Assembly: GCA_028277515.1 (NCBI GenBank) | Contig: JANQGC010000105.1 | Span: 1-18,386 of the forward strand | DNA from: Anaerolineae bacterium | Lineage (GTDB): Bacteria; Chloroflexota; Anaerolineae; Promineifilales; Promineifilaceae | DNA: 18,386 nt | Direction: 5' to 3' | In this document: in pieces, positions 1 through 7,280 of the stretch | How the letters are laid out: each line of letters opens with the position of its first letter | How positions within the stretch are numbered: position 1 is the stretch's first letter | Notes under the pieces: model-generated | The model's input: the letters and a program-made list of their open reading frames with translations, nothing else | The model's database searches: none | Told to the model about the DNA's origin: nothing | Position numbers and translations under genes: made by a program

Positions 1-365
1 TTACCGTTTCCACCCGCCATTCTCGCCCAATTATTACGCCGTTCATTTGGCGCATAAGGGCGAGGCCGCGCGGAGCCATTCTCATTTGATCCCTTGAAAG
101 CCATACCGCGCGACCCCGCCCCTACCCGTGGTTCGGTTTTTTATTTGGGCGAGATGGCGCGAATATAACGTCTGTAGGCTCCTCCACAATCATACCGCGC
201 CAACTTGTGCTGAGCCTGCCGAAGTATCCCGCCCCTACCTGATCATTTGCGGTTTGGGAAATCCGTTGGCGATTGCGACAACGATAGCGAGAAGCGATAG
301 AGTTGCCAGTTGGCGGATAACTGGATTATGATATGAGTCAATCAGCTATGTTAAGGAGATATTGA
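1..365. other. Non-coding, repeat-bearing left edge
   Basis: No convincing gene lies here. The only open frame (128-331) runs through repeat sequence and has no ribosome-binding site. The stretch holds a GC-rich hairpin repeat (58-121). It also holds an 18-nt motif at 207-224 (GTGCTGAGCCTGCCGAAG) whose reverse complement is nearly repeated inside the MITE-like element at 16289-16382. A good Shine-Dalgarno for the first gene sits at 353-358. Confidence 0.6.
58..121. repeat. GC-rich hairpin repeat, copy 1
   Basis: The arms are GGGCGAGGCCGCGCGG at 58-73 and CCGCGCGACCCCGCCC at 106-121. They form a 16-position imperfect stem with two non-pairing positions and a loop of 32 nt. A close relative is at 13462-13527 and a looser one at 7219-7267. 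In all three the right arm is followed by a C-rich tail ending in TACC. The loops differ while the arms are kept, as expected of a dispersed palindromic (REP-like) element. Confidence 0.6.
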
Positions 366-653
366 ATGACCACCCATGTCTTGATCCGCCATAAGGTAAA
401 AGATTACGATCAATGGAAGACCCACTTCGACGCTTATTCGGCAACGCGAGCTACCTACACATCCAAAAAGGGGCACATTTTCCGTGATGAAAAAGACTCT
501 TCGATGGTCACTATTCTCTTTCACTTTGATGATGGGGAGAAAGCACACGCTTTCGTTCGATCACCCGGATTAGCGCAGGCCATGAAGGAGGCTGGTGTTG
601 AGGGAGAATCGGAGATTATCTTCTTTGGCCAGGAAGAGAAATTTGTGGATTAA
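366..653 (+). CDS. ABM-like dimeric alpha/beta-barrel protein
   Basis: This is a 95-residue cytoplasmic protein starting at ATG 366, with AAGGAG at 353-358, 7 nt upstream. The order of parts fits the ferredoxin-like antibiotic-biosynthesis-monooxygenase/cyclase family: a first strand with RHKVKDYDQWK (residues 8-18), a helix, a strand around HIFRDEKD, the strand TILFHFDD (49-56), the helix KAHAFVRSPGLAQAMKEAG, and the final strand SEIIFFGQE. Such proteins act as dimers. Members range from quinone-forming monooxygenases to proteins with no known activity. No catalytic residue can be assigned from sequence alone, so the reaction is unknown. It looks monocistronic, since the next gene is on the opposite strand. 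Confidence 0.75.
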   Translation: MTTHVLIRHKVKDYDQWKTHFDAYSATRATYTSKKGHIFRDEKDSSMVTILFHFDDGEKAHAFVRSPGLAQAMKEAGVEGESEIIFFGQEEKFVD

Positions 654-770
654 ACGCAGAGACTGTAAATAAGACCTGAGAAAATGTATGGGGGCAGCAC
701 AGCTTGTTGGGCTTTTGAGCGTGGTCCAATTAATTGATTGCGCTGTGCCGCCCCGCAAGAGAAGACAGAT

Positions 771-1073
771 TTAAACGGTTACAAAGGAGGCTGCGAATAG
801 CAACCCAATGCCCAAGAAGCCCATCACTTGCCCCGCCAATGCCGTTTCCCAAACGGGGACAGCAAAGCGGTGGTAAGAGACAAAAGCGTATAGGATGCAA
901 ACCAACGCCATGGCCAGCATCCACATGCCCGCCGAAACCAACAATGGATATCCAAACAATAGCAGGAGAAAAGCAGTGAGCAAGCCCATGGCCACGGCAA
1001 CGGCCGTCACGCGCGGCTGTCGGACCTGGTATTGTGTATAGATGCTTTCATCTGATTGGATATGCACGGACAT
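771..1073 (-). CDS. Small three-helix membrane protein, unknown function
   Basis: The product is about 100 residues. A short polar N-terminus (HIQSDESIYTQYQVRQPR) is followed by three hydrophobic segments: roughly residues 20-44, 45-65 and 77-99. The last two are joined by a short polar loop around SYHRFAVPVWE. The ATG at 1073 is preferred over the TTG one codon upstream (1076), because GGAG at 1080-1083 then lies 6 nt from the start. No family is recognised. The loop and N-terminus carry no Cys/His pattern suggesting a cofactor. It stands alone between plus-strand genes. Confidence 0.65.
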   Translation of the reverse strand: MSVHIQSDESIYTQYQVRQPRVTAVAVAMGLLTAFLLLLFGYPLLVSAGMWMLAMALVCILYAFVSYHRFAVPVWETALAGQVMGFLGIGLLFAASFVTV

Positions 1074-1166
1074 CAATTACTCCTAAAAACTTAACGCTCA
1101 ACCTTGATAAACTTATTCTGCCAAATCCATGCAACCATCGCTGGTCGCCCGCCTTGTCATAAACCA

Positions 1167-1201
1167 ACCGCTACCCTACGAAACCTACGCGTGGGAGCGG
1201 T
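1167..1201. repeat. Short GC-rich hairpin
   Basis: The arms ACCGCTACCC (1167-1176) and GGGAGCGGT (1193-1201) pair with one bulged A. This resembles a fragment of the GC-rich hairpin repeats elsewhere in the window. No T-run follows, so it is not a clear terminator. Confidence 0.35.
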
Positions 1202-1203
1202 GG

Positions 1204-1269
1204 ACAGTGAGACAGTAAGCAGTGTCAACTGATCACTGCCAACTGGCAAACTGATCACTGTCATCACTC
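1204..1269. repeat. CAGT-type intergenic repeat, copy 1
   Basis: The stretch is built of short CAGT/ACTG words, with the 12-mer AACTGATCACTG present twice (1227-1238 and 1249-1260). The word CAGTAAGCAGT also occurs in the hairpin at 13202-13253, marking both as members of one dispersed intergenic repeat type. Confidence 0.5.
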
Positions 1270-1291
1270 GCCACCCCACCCATTGTTCGGG

Positions 1292-1297
1292 TATAAT
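1292..1297 (+). promoter_or_regulatory. Candidate -10 box for the PAS/MBL pair
   Basis: A perfect TATAAT lies about 90 nt before the TTG start of the PAS gene. No good -35 hexamer stands 16-18 nt upstream, so the call rests on the -10 alone. Confidence 0.35.
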
Positions 1298-1388
1298 ACG
1301 AAAAATTACGCAGCCAATGCCTGCCCCACTTTACTTTATTGAATCACATCCGGGTTGAACTCCTGGTGGCAGAGGAGGATGAAACAGA

Positions 1389-1781
1389 TTGTCACAACAA
1401 GAGATTGAAACCATTTTATGCCGGCACTGGGCCAGTCACCTGCAATCTCCCATCTTTCTCGTCGATCCCCAGGGCAACCTGCTTTATTATAACGAAGCGG
1501 CCGAACCGATACTCGGCCGTCGCTTTGCCGAGACAGGCACTATGAGCGCCGCCGAATGGTCAACTGCCTTCAAAGCAACAGATGAAAATAATGTCCCTCT
1601 CAGCCCGGAAAAGCTTCCATTATATATCGCCCTGGTTGAGCGCCGGATGGCCCACAAAAAATTTTGGATCATTGGTCTTGATAACCAGAGGCGTTATATC
1701 GAAACCACCGGACTGCCCTTGATCGGTCAGGCCGGCCGATTTCTGGGAGCCGTGGCTTTCTTCTGGGAGTTGCAAGGTTGA
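1389..1781 (+). CDS. Stand-alone PAS domain protein
   Basis: These 130 residues consist of one PAS-like domain and little else. The N-terminal part reads SPIFLVDPQGNLLYYNEAAE (about 19-38), the usual PAS beta-beta-helix opening. The C-terminal strands FWIIGL, RRYIETTGLPL and FLGAVAFFWEL complete the fold. The start is TTG 1389, with AGGAGG at 1373-1378, 10 nt upstream; no in-frame ATG fits. Its stop TGA (1779-1781) shares one base with the ATG of the following MBL-fold gene, so the two are probably translationally coupled. Inference: it senses a small ligand or redox state and acts with the MBL-fold enzyme. The ligand cannot be read from sequence. Confidence 0.75.
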   Translation: MSQQEIETILCRHWASHLQSPIFLVDPQGNLLYYNEAAEPILGRRFAETGTMSAAEWSTAFKATDENNVPLSPEKLPLYIALVERRMAHKKFWIIGLDNQRRYIETTGLPLIGQAGRFLGAVAFFWELQG

Positions 1782-2620
1782 TGCAGGTTAAACTATGGGG
1801 TACACGGGGGTCTGTTGCCGCGCCAGGACCGGAGACCATGCGTTATGGGGGCAATACGTCCTGCGTCACCGTCAGGGGAGATAACGGAACGCTATTGATC
1901 CTGGACGCAGGCACGGGCATTCGCCGGCTGACGGCGACGATTCCAGTATCGGTGCGCCGGATCTACTTACTGCTGACCCAACTGCATCTCGATCATATTC
2001 AAGGATTGGGTTTCTTTGGCATCCTGCGTCGCTCTCAGAACGAGGTGCATTTGTGGGGGCCGGCGGGAACCACCCTGAGCCTGCGCGAACGGCTCTCTCG
2101 TTACTTTTCTCCCCCCCTTTTCCCCGTTTATATGCGCGATCTTACCGCTCCCCTGCACCTGCATGAGATCAATGACGCCCAATTTGAAATTGGTGAATTC
2201 AAAATCACGGCCAAGTCGGTCGTCCATATGGATCCCACCGTCGGCTATCGCATCGAATGTGGCGGCAAGACGGTCACTTATTTGCCGGACCACGAACCGG
2301 CCCTGGGCAACCCCGATTTTTCGGCCGATCCCAACTGGACCTCTGGCTATTCATTGGCTCAAGGAGCCGACCTGCTGATTCATGACGCACAATATACGGC
2401 CGAGGAATACCCCTACTGTGTCGGTTTCGGCCACAGCGCCATTCCCCACACCTTCCAGTTTGCCGAGATGGTCAAGGCCAAACACCTTGTACCCTTCCAC
2501 CACGACCCCACCCATTCCGACGACCTGCTTGACCGCATTTATGCCCGGTATTTAAAGGAACTGGAGCCTGATTACAATGTCACCCCCGGAAAGGAAGGGA
2601 TGGTGTTTGATGTGGGCTAA
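1781..2620 (+). CDS. MBL-fold metal-dependent hydrolase
   Basis: These 279 residues have a metallo-beta-lactamase fold, of the type related to phosphodiesterases and RNase Z. The N-terminal WGTRGS (6-11) and YGGNTSCV (22-29) blocks are typical of that group. Metal-ligand candidates are H69, D71 and H72 in LHLDHIQG, H149, D170 (YLPDHEP), H218 (FGHSA) and H240/H241 (PFHHDPTHSDD). The first His of the usual HxHxDH motif is replaced by Gln (TQLHLDH, Q67). The codon is CAA, one change from a His codon. The start is ATG 1781 rather than the TTG just before it, overlapping the PAS stop by one base. The substrate is unknown; a cyclic or phosphodiester compound is a guess from family resemblance. Confidence 0.85.
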   Translation: MQVKLWGTRGSVAAPGPETMRYGGNTSCVTVRGDNGTLLILDAGTGIRRLTATIPVSVRRIYLLLTQLHLDHIQGLGFFGILRRSQNEVHLWGPAGTTLSLRERLSRYFSPPLFPVYMRDLTAPLHLHEINDAQFEIGEFKITAKSVVHMDPTVGYRIECGGKTVTYLPDHEPALGNPDFSADPNWTSGYSLAQGADLLIHDAQYTAEEYPYCVGFGHSAIPHTFQFAEMVKAKHLVPFHHDPTHSDDLLDRIYARYLKELEPDYNVTPGKEGMVFDVG

Positions 2621-2799
2621 AAAGAGTGCTTTTCGCTATTGGAGATAACAAATTATCGCGGTCAACCTGTAAGTAGGCATCCTGGATGCCGGTCTGGGAA
2701 AACCCGCGCATTTAAGAATGCGCACTTACTCGATAACCGAATTGATTAGTAAAGGTTCAATAGCTATCAAGCGGCTAATTAAGCTTTACAAAAAAAATA

Positions 2800-2871
2800 G
2801 GTAAACGTAAACGAGGATTCCATTTCTCGTTACTAGAGCGCGAAATGGATTTCGCGGTTACGAGGTTTACC
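2800..2871. repeat. Structured dispersed repeat, copy 1
   Basis: The outer arms GGTAAAC (2800-2806) and GTTTACC (2865-2871) pair perfectly. Inside are two hairpins: GTAAACGAG (2807-2815) with CTCGTTAC (2826-2833), with one bulged A, and GCGAAAT (2840-2846) with ATTTCGC (2849-2855). The layout of outer stem plus two inner hairpins is repeated at 18313-18374, and part of it at 4719-4741. Confidence 0.6.
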
Positions 2872-2942
2872 CATTTAAATAAACAAGATTCATATGCCGC
2901 TACTACAAACATTACTTGAGCCGAAATATCATTTTTTTCTCA

Positions 2943-3045
2943 GCGGCCATCCGCTCTCGTCCGCGTCCCATTAACAATTCACCGTTCAACAATTCAACAA
3001 TTTTCTTCTCTTTTTCTCCGCGGCTATCCGTTCTTGTCCGCGTCC
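2943..3045. repeat. Two copies of a 26-nt ATCCG repeat
   Basis: The copies at 2943-2968 and 3020-3045 differ at three positions, all C/T changes, and share the ending GTCCGCGTCC. Related copies occur at 4544-4567 (same orientation) and about 4590-4612 (inverted), so the repeat lies on both sides of the histidine kinase gene. Confidence 0.55.
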
Positions 3046-3080
3046 TTTTTCTAAACCGTCGGGTAGCGCTAGAGCAGTAG

Positions 3081-4520
3081 CTAACTCTGAATATCCGGCC
3101 GCAGCGGGTCCAGGACCGTCGGGGCGGCCGCTACTTCAAAATCCTTGGGCAGCCACACTTGGAAACAGGTAAATCCCGGCTCTGTGAACAATTTAATATC
3201 GCCGCGGTGTTTGTACACGATGATGTTGTAGCAAATGTTCAGCCCCAGGCCGGACCCTTTGCCGGGCGGCTTGGTGGTGAAAAAGGCATCGAATATACGC
3301 GGCACGATATTTTCGGCGATCCCCGGCCCATTGTCTTGAATTTCGACGATGATGTGGTTGTCGTCATGGCGCGTGTTGATCGTGATGCTGCCCTGGCCGT
3401 CGATGGCATCAATGGCATTATCGATCATGTTGGTCCACACTTGATTGAGTTCGCTGCCATAAGCCTCGATATTGGCCAGGTCCGTTTCATAGTTGCGCCG
3501 GACTTCAATGCCCTGGTTTAATTTATGGCGCAGGATAACCAGAGTATTGTTGAGACCTTCGTGGATGTTCACGGACTGTACTGGCGCCTGGTCCAGGTAG
3601 GCGTAGGATTTTAAGGCTTTGACGATTTCCGAGATGCGCTCGGCGCCCTGTCCGATCTCGCGCAGCAGGCTGTGCGCCTGTTGTATGGCCACGACCCAAT
3701 GTAATACATCATGCAATTGTTCAGGCGTGAATTGTTCTTTTATTTCAACCAGCCGATTAGCGGTGAAATCGAGATCGACTAGGGCGGCGGCGATGTCCCA
3801 GGGATCTTCTATGCCGAAATCGTACAGCCAATCCTCGATTTCCTGCTCAAGGTCGCCGCGCTCCAGGGCGCTGATCGTGCTGTCTTCGGCCGTGCACACT
3901 TTAGCATAGGCGGCCAGTTCATCGAGTATGGATTGCTGAGCGGGAGAGAAGGCATATTGACTTAAGATGGCCTGTTTCTCGGCGAAGGGGGTTAGGGCAG
4001 TCACCATTTGATCCGAACTGCGTTTGACGGCCGCTGCCGGGTTGTTAAGTTCATGAGCCACCCCCGCTGTGAGCGTGCCCAGTTGAGCCATCTGCTCGCT
4101 CTGCCGCACCTGAGCCTGCGTTGTACGCAGGCGTTCGAGGATGGTTTTCAACATCGCCTGGGCGGCCGACGCGCTGACGGCCAGCAGGTTGTCCAGGTCT
4201 TCTTTGCGAATCGTGATCAGGGTTGTCGGCACGCGGGCGCGAACGGTGGCACTGCGCGGGGCTGCTTCAAGCAGGGCCAATTCGCCGATGATCCCTTCAT
4301 CGCGCACCGCCAGCAACACTTCACGGCCGCTGGAATGTTTGATGATTTCCAGCGCGCCCTCTTTGATGATATAAGCCCGGTCCCCTTCGTCCCCTTCGGC
4401 AAACAACTGCTCTCCTTCCGGCAGCAGCAGTTCGCTGGCCGAGGCGCTCAGCTCAATGAGATCAGCTTCAGGTAGTTCGGCAAATAATTCTGTATTTCTC
4501 AGAAATTCATAAATCTTCAA
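3081..4520 (-). CDS. Cyclic-nucleotide-binding sensor histidine kinase
   Basis: These 479 residues have no membrane segment, so it is a soluble sensor kinase. Residues 1-125 form a cyclic-nucleotide-binding domain with an intact phosphate-binding cassette (GELALLEAAPRSATV, 79-93, with Glu80 and Arg89). A helix leads to the H-box GVAHELNNP (His156 as phospho-acceptor). The HATPase part shows the N-box (NMIDNAIDAI, 364-373), G1 (DNGPG, 396-400), the FDAFFTTK box and G2 (GKGSGLGL, 420-427). Roughly 120 extra residues lie between the H-box and the segment ISEIVKALKSY (296-306). The start is TTG 4520 with a weak Shine-Dalgarno; an in-frame stop lies just upstream. No response regulator is adjacent. 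Inference: cAMP or a related ligand controls autophosphorylation. Confidence 0.9.
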   Translation of the reverse strand: MKIYEFLRNTELFAELPEADLIELSASASELLLPEGEQLFAEGDEGDRAYIIKEGALEIIKHSSGREVLLAVRDEGIIGELALLEAAPRSATVRARVPTTLITIRKEDLDNLLAVSASAAQAMLKTILERLRTTQAQVRQSEQMAQLGTLTAGVAHELNNPAAAVKRSSDQMVTALTPFAEKQAILSQYAFSPAQQSILDELAAYAKVCTAEDSTISALERGDLEQEIEDWLYDFGIEDPWDIAAALVDLDFTANRLVEIKEQFTPEQLHDVLHWVVAIQQAHSLLREIGQGAERISEIVKALKSYAYLDQAPVQSVNIHEGLNNTLVILRHKLNQGIEVRRNYETDLANIEAYGSELNQVWTNMIDNAIDAIDGQGSITINTRHDDNHIIVEIQDNGPGIAENIVPRIFDAFFTTKPPGKGSGLGLNICYNIIVYKHRGDIKLFTEPGFTCFQVWLPKDFEVAAAPTVLDPLRPDIQS

Positions 4521-4543
4521 AAGGCGTTCAATACCCCTCGCTT

Positions 4544-4612
4544 ATCCATCCGCTTTTATTCGCGTCCCCGGACCTGCATGCTGGACAGTGACGAGAACGG
4601 ATAAGAGCGGAT
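4544..4612. repeat. Further ATCCG repeat copies, one inverted
   Basis: 4544-4567 matches the 26-nt repeat seen at 2943 and 3020, with more changes. The segment around 4590-4612 matches it in inverse orientation. The two face each other upstream of the histidine kinase gene and could pair into a stem-loop. Confidence 0.45.
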
Positions 4613-4718
4613 TATTCAGTAAAATCCCTTGTGCAGAATGGTACACGATATTGGATGGTTACTCAATAGTATATTATTTTGTTTACTTATGGGCGGTTAG
4701 GAAGCTCACAGCAAATGT

Positions 4719-4741
4719 GCGAAAAGGATTTCGCAATTACG
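4719..4741. repeat. Structured repeat, partial copy
   Basis: GCGAAAAGGATTTCGC (4719-4734) followed by AATTACG matches the right half of the structured repeat at 2840-2862 (GCGAAATGGATTTCGC then GGTTACG). The left half and outer arms are not recognisable. A 69-codon open frame crosses it and is judged not real. Confidence 0.45.
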
Positions 4742-4821
4742 GCGTGTCGATCGGCCGTTTGAAAAAGAAAGCGGTGCTGCCCATGCCTCCCAGATAGCGT
4801 TGGTGGAATTGACTTGCTCAT

Positions 4822-5349
4822 TTATCTGCTGAAATGTTCTTCCCGAAGGAGAGCGTAAACTTCCATATCGTTGATTTTTCCGCGATTGTACCAGGTGCCG
4901 CGGGCTGTACTTTCGTATTGGTAGCCGCTTTTCTGGGCCACTTTTTGGGAGGCGATGTTATCCGGGTGGATCATCAGGCGCAAGCGGTTGCGCCGTTTGG
5001 TTTTGAACAGGTAATCGCTCAATAAGGTCAGGGCTTCGGTGATGACGCCCTGCCCGCGGTGCTCGGCCGAATAAAGATGGTAAGCGATTTCATATTCATC
5101 CAGATAGGAGGCGGTGGGGAAGAACTCGATGTGGCCGATGATTTGCTCGTCTCCGATGACGATAACCAGCATCCCTTCATCCTTTTGCCAGAAGCCGGTT
5201 TCGTTGAATTCATGGCGGAATTTCGGTTCCGACATCACCCCTAAAGGGTAAAATGTTCCGCGGTTGTCGATGTCCACATGGGCTGCGTATAAAAAGTCCA
5301 GGTCGGATTCGCGAATAGTGCGCAGGGTTATATTTTTGCCTTTTAGCAT
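4822..5349 (-). CDS. GNAT N-acetyltransferase, RimJ/RimL type
   Basis: These 175 residues are the usual length for a single-domain GNAT enzyme that moves an acetyl group from acetyl-CoA to an amine. The N-terminus LRTIRESDLDFLYAAH is the typical RimJ/RimL-like opening. The block EIAYHLYSAEHRGQGVITEAL (87-107) carries the acetyl-CoA pyrophosphate-binding motif, here RGQGV. The segment HPDNIASQKVAQKSGYQYE (127-145) is the conserved Asn...Ser...GF/GY region. The start is ATG 5349 with AAAGGA 8-9 nt upstream. The acceptor substrate is unknown: ribosomal protein, peptide or small amine are all possible. It is separated by more than 300 bases from the kinase gene, so it is probably transcribed on its own. 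Confidence 0.88.
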   Translation of the reverse strand: MLKGKNITLRTIRESDLDFLYAAHVDIDNRGTFYPLGVMSEPKFRHEFNETGFWQKDEGMLVIVIGDEQIIGHIEFFPTASYLDEYEIAYHLYSAEHRGQGVITEALTLLSDYLFKTKRRNRLRLMIHPDNIASQKVAQKSGYQYESTARGTWYNRGKINDMEVYALLREEHFSR

Positions 5350-5451
5350 CTTGTTTCCTTTGTGACTTGTTTATCCTATCCATTTTAAGGAATGTTATGG
5401 TTGGGTCAATAGGTAGAAAATTGATGGCTGATCACACCAGATTTTGGGATG

Positions 5452-6993
5452 TCAGAACGACAGGTCATCCAGGGGATCGTCAGCGGGAATAACGGCCGAA
5501 TCGGCGCCGCCAATTTTAGTTAACCCATTTGTTATCAAGCGATCCGCTTCGGCGACCAGGGAGGCTGAAATCAGGCGGTCGTCGTGGATGGGAACCATGC
5601 CCGAAGGAGTAGAAATGCGGGCGGAGGCGGGTACGAACCAGCGCAGGTCCCGTTCAAAGCTGCCGCCGGTGGGCAGATCGTAGGTGCAGCGCGCGGCCTG
5701 GGTCCGGAACCACCAGCCATCCGATTCAATTTCTTCTTCGTCGCCGGTCCAATATTTGAAACGGCCGGTTTCGATCAGGGTCAGAAAGCCTGCGCCAAGG
5801 GCGGCTTTAGATAGGCGGTTGAATTTGAAGGGCTGGACGATGCTGCTGCCCAGGCGGGCGCTTAGCCAGCCGCTCAAGCCTTCGCCGACGCCGGTGGCAT
5901 CGCAGATAAGCAGGGAGATTTGCCAATGTTCAAGGTAGGCCAGCAGCCGGTCGGCCAGGGAGGGCAATCCGGGGAAAGATTCAAAGTGACGTGATCCCTG
6001 GTCGGTGAAGATGTCTACAGCCTGGTAGAGTGGTCCATTGTCACCCGTGCTGTCATGCACTTCGACGATTGTGCAGGCTGTATAGTCGCGGGCCGGGTTT
6101 TCTAATTGGGCCAGGGGATCGGTGGCCGCTTCGTCTTGCCCGCTGATGTCCAACAGGGCGATAGTTGGCGCGCCGGAGGGTGATCGCCGCCGTTGGTGCG
6201 TGCCGCGCATGAGGGTCAGGCGGCGCGGAGGGAAGAGGCCGCTGCGGTCGTCGATGGGTTCCAGGAAGTATTCACTGGCGATGATCGGGTGTGCACGGCC
6301 GTGTTTGGCGATTTGAGCTTGCAGAAAACGGCCGTACTGTTCATTTTCCTTGATAATCTGATCGGGTCCGGCGGTGAAGACGCGCTGTAGGCCATCTCGC
6401 TCTGTTTGCCGTTCAAGCTCTTCCTTTTTTATCCACAGAGCGTCATGCCGTGTGCGCACGGTGCCCAGGTAGATGGCCGTAGCGTTGTTGGCGGCGCGCA
6501 TGGGGGTGAAGACGGCTTCGATGTGCGATAGGTCCTGGTCCTGCATTTCGTCGATGACCAGCAGGTGATCGGCCGTTTCCCCGCGAGCGGCCGTTTGCGG
6601 ATGGCTGGAAATGAAGACGACGGTGGCCTTACCTAGCATGCGGCGTGAAGGACGGCCACGGACCTGCCATTCGTCCTGGTTTAAGGGATTGTTCAACCGT
6701 TCTTCCAGGCGGCGCAGGCCACGGCCGAGGCCGTCGCCGGTGGCGGCAAAGACCATGCTGCCGCCCTGCTCGCGGAAGCGATTGAGCAGGTAGACCAGCA
6801 GTTGGGCGATGGCTTCGTTCTTGCCGCTCTGGCGGCTGAATATGAGCAGAAATTCCTCGCCGAGGTTTTGGTTGATGCTGCAAATGATCGCCCTGAGCGG
6901 CGCGACCTGGTAATCGTAAAGGGGTGGGTTCAATAATTCGTGAGAAAATTGTTGAATGTCACCTGGGGGAGAATAGGGATCGTTGGAGGGCAA
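5452..6993 (-). CDS. Phage-type terminase large subunit, solitary
   Basis: These 513 residues match the two-domain packaging motor of tailed phages. The ATPase part has a Walker-A-like SRQSGKNE (53-60), Walker B LLVIDEMQ (144-151) and a coupling motif YLGT (175-178). The nuclease part shows the acidic residues expected of an RNase-H-like fold: D282 (LLDISG), D365 (LLICDATGVGEG) and D471/D472 (HDDRLISASLV). It is full length and uninterrupted. The start is TTG 6993 with AGGA 6 nt upstream. No portal, small terminase, capsid or tail gene lies within this window, so it is either a prophage relic under selection or part of a wider element. Its promoter region has a LexA-like box, which suggests DNA-damage control. 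Confidence 0.85.
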   Translation of the reverse strand: MPSNDPYSPPGDIQQFSHELLNPPLYDYQVAPLRAIICSINQNLGEEFLLIFSRQSGKNEAIAQLLVYLLNRFREQGGSMVFAATGDGLGRGLRRLEERLNNPLNQDEWQVRGRPSRRMLGKATVVFISSHPQTAARGETADHLLVIDEMQDQDLSHIEAVFTPMRAANNATAIYLGTVRTRHDALWIKKEELERQTERDGLQRVFTAGPDQIIKENEQYGRFLQAQIAKHGRAHPIIASEYFLEPIDDRSGLFPPRRLTLMRGTHQRRRSPSGAPTIALLDISGQDEAATDPLAQLENPARDYTACTIVEVHDSTGDNGPLYQAVDIFTDQGSRHFESFPGLPSLADRLLAYLEHWQISLLICDATGVGEGLSGWLSARLGSSIVQPFKFNRLSKAALGAGFLTLIETGRFKYWTGDEEEIESDGWWFRTQAARCTYDLPTGGSFERDLRWFVPASARISTPSGMVPIHDDRLISASLVAEADRLITNGLTKIGGADSAVIPADDPLDDLSF

Positions 6994-7019
6994 GGTTAAT
7001 CCTATGAGCCTCCGGATAT

Positions 7020-7048
7020 AGTTTAGAACATTCGTTCTGTAATGTCAA
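7020..7048 (-). promoter_or_regulatory. Terminase promoter with LexA-like box
   Basis: Read on the minus strand, a perfect -35 TTGACA (7048-7043) is followed after exactly 17 nt by TAAACT (7025-7020). The palindrome GAACGAATGTTC (7037-7026), which fits the GAAC-N4-GTTC pattern of Gram-positive-type LexA (DinR) boxes, fills the promoter-proximal part of the spacer. A repressor there would block RNA polymerase. The terminase start is about 27 nt further on. That this host's LexA uses this motif is an assumption. Confidence 0.6.
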
Positions 7049-7137
7049 GTAATCTGCGCTCGGTGTGATTACTTTTTGTGTATGCTTTGAGTTGACATGA
7101 AATTCGATCTCTACAAACCTACGATCATTGCCGTAGT

Positions 7138-7200
7138 GGCGGGACAGGCGGGGCAAAGCCTTACCGGAAACCCTGAACTAACCATCCCGCCTGTCTCGCC
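7138..7200. repeat. GC-rich hairpin, 15-bp arms
   Basis: GGCGGGACAGGCGGG (7138-7152) faces CCCGCCTGTCTCGCC (7186-7200), with one mismatch and a 33-nt loop. It lies in a 355-base gene-free stretch (7049-7403) between divergent genes, together with two further repeat units. No T-run follows. Confidence 0.55.
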
Positions 7201-7218
7201 CGGCTAGACAAGGGTTAG

Positions 7219-7267
7219 CCGGCGCGGAGGGCAGGTCATGGGTACGGTCAACATCATGCCGCGCCGG
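7219..7267. repeat. GC-rich hairpin repeat, variant copy
   Basis: CCGGCGCGG (7219-7227) and CCGCGCCGG (7259-7267) are perfect 9-bp arms around a 31-nt loop. They are followed by the CCCCTACC tail that also follows the hairpin at 58-121. Confidence 0.5.
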
Positions 7268-7280
7268 TTCACCCCTACCA

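Larger units (their letters stand above)
2621..3080. other. Repeat-rich gap between convergent genes
   Basis: No gene was found in this 460-base stretch. It holds a 7-bp hairpin (2706-2712 with 2717-2723, loop TAAG) lacking a T-run, the structured repeat at 2800-2871, and two copies of a 26-nt ATCCG repeat (2943-2968 and 3020-3045). The MBL gene and the histidine kinase end into it from opposite sides. Confidence 0.6.

Noticed and set aside
128..331. 67-codon open frame at the left edge
   Set aside because: It runs through dispersed repeat sequence and has no ribosome-binding site or recognisable protein pattern.
1204..1269. CRISPR-like short repeats
   Set aside because: The repeated words are only about 12 nt, irregularly spaced, and lack repeat-spacer periodicity; no cas gene is present.
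4588..4797. 69-codon open frame upstream of the histidine kinase
   Set aside because: It crosses an ATCCG repeat and a partial structured repeat. It has no Shine-Dalgarno and an odd composition.
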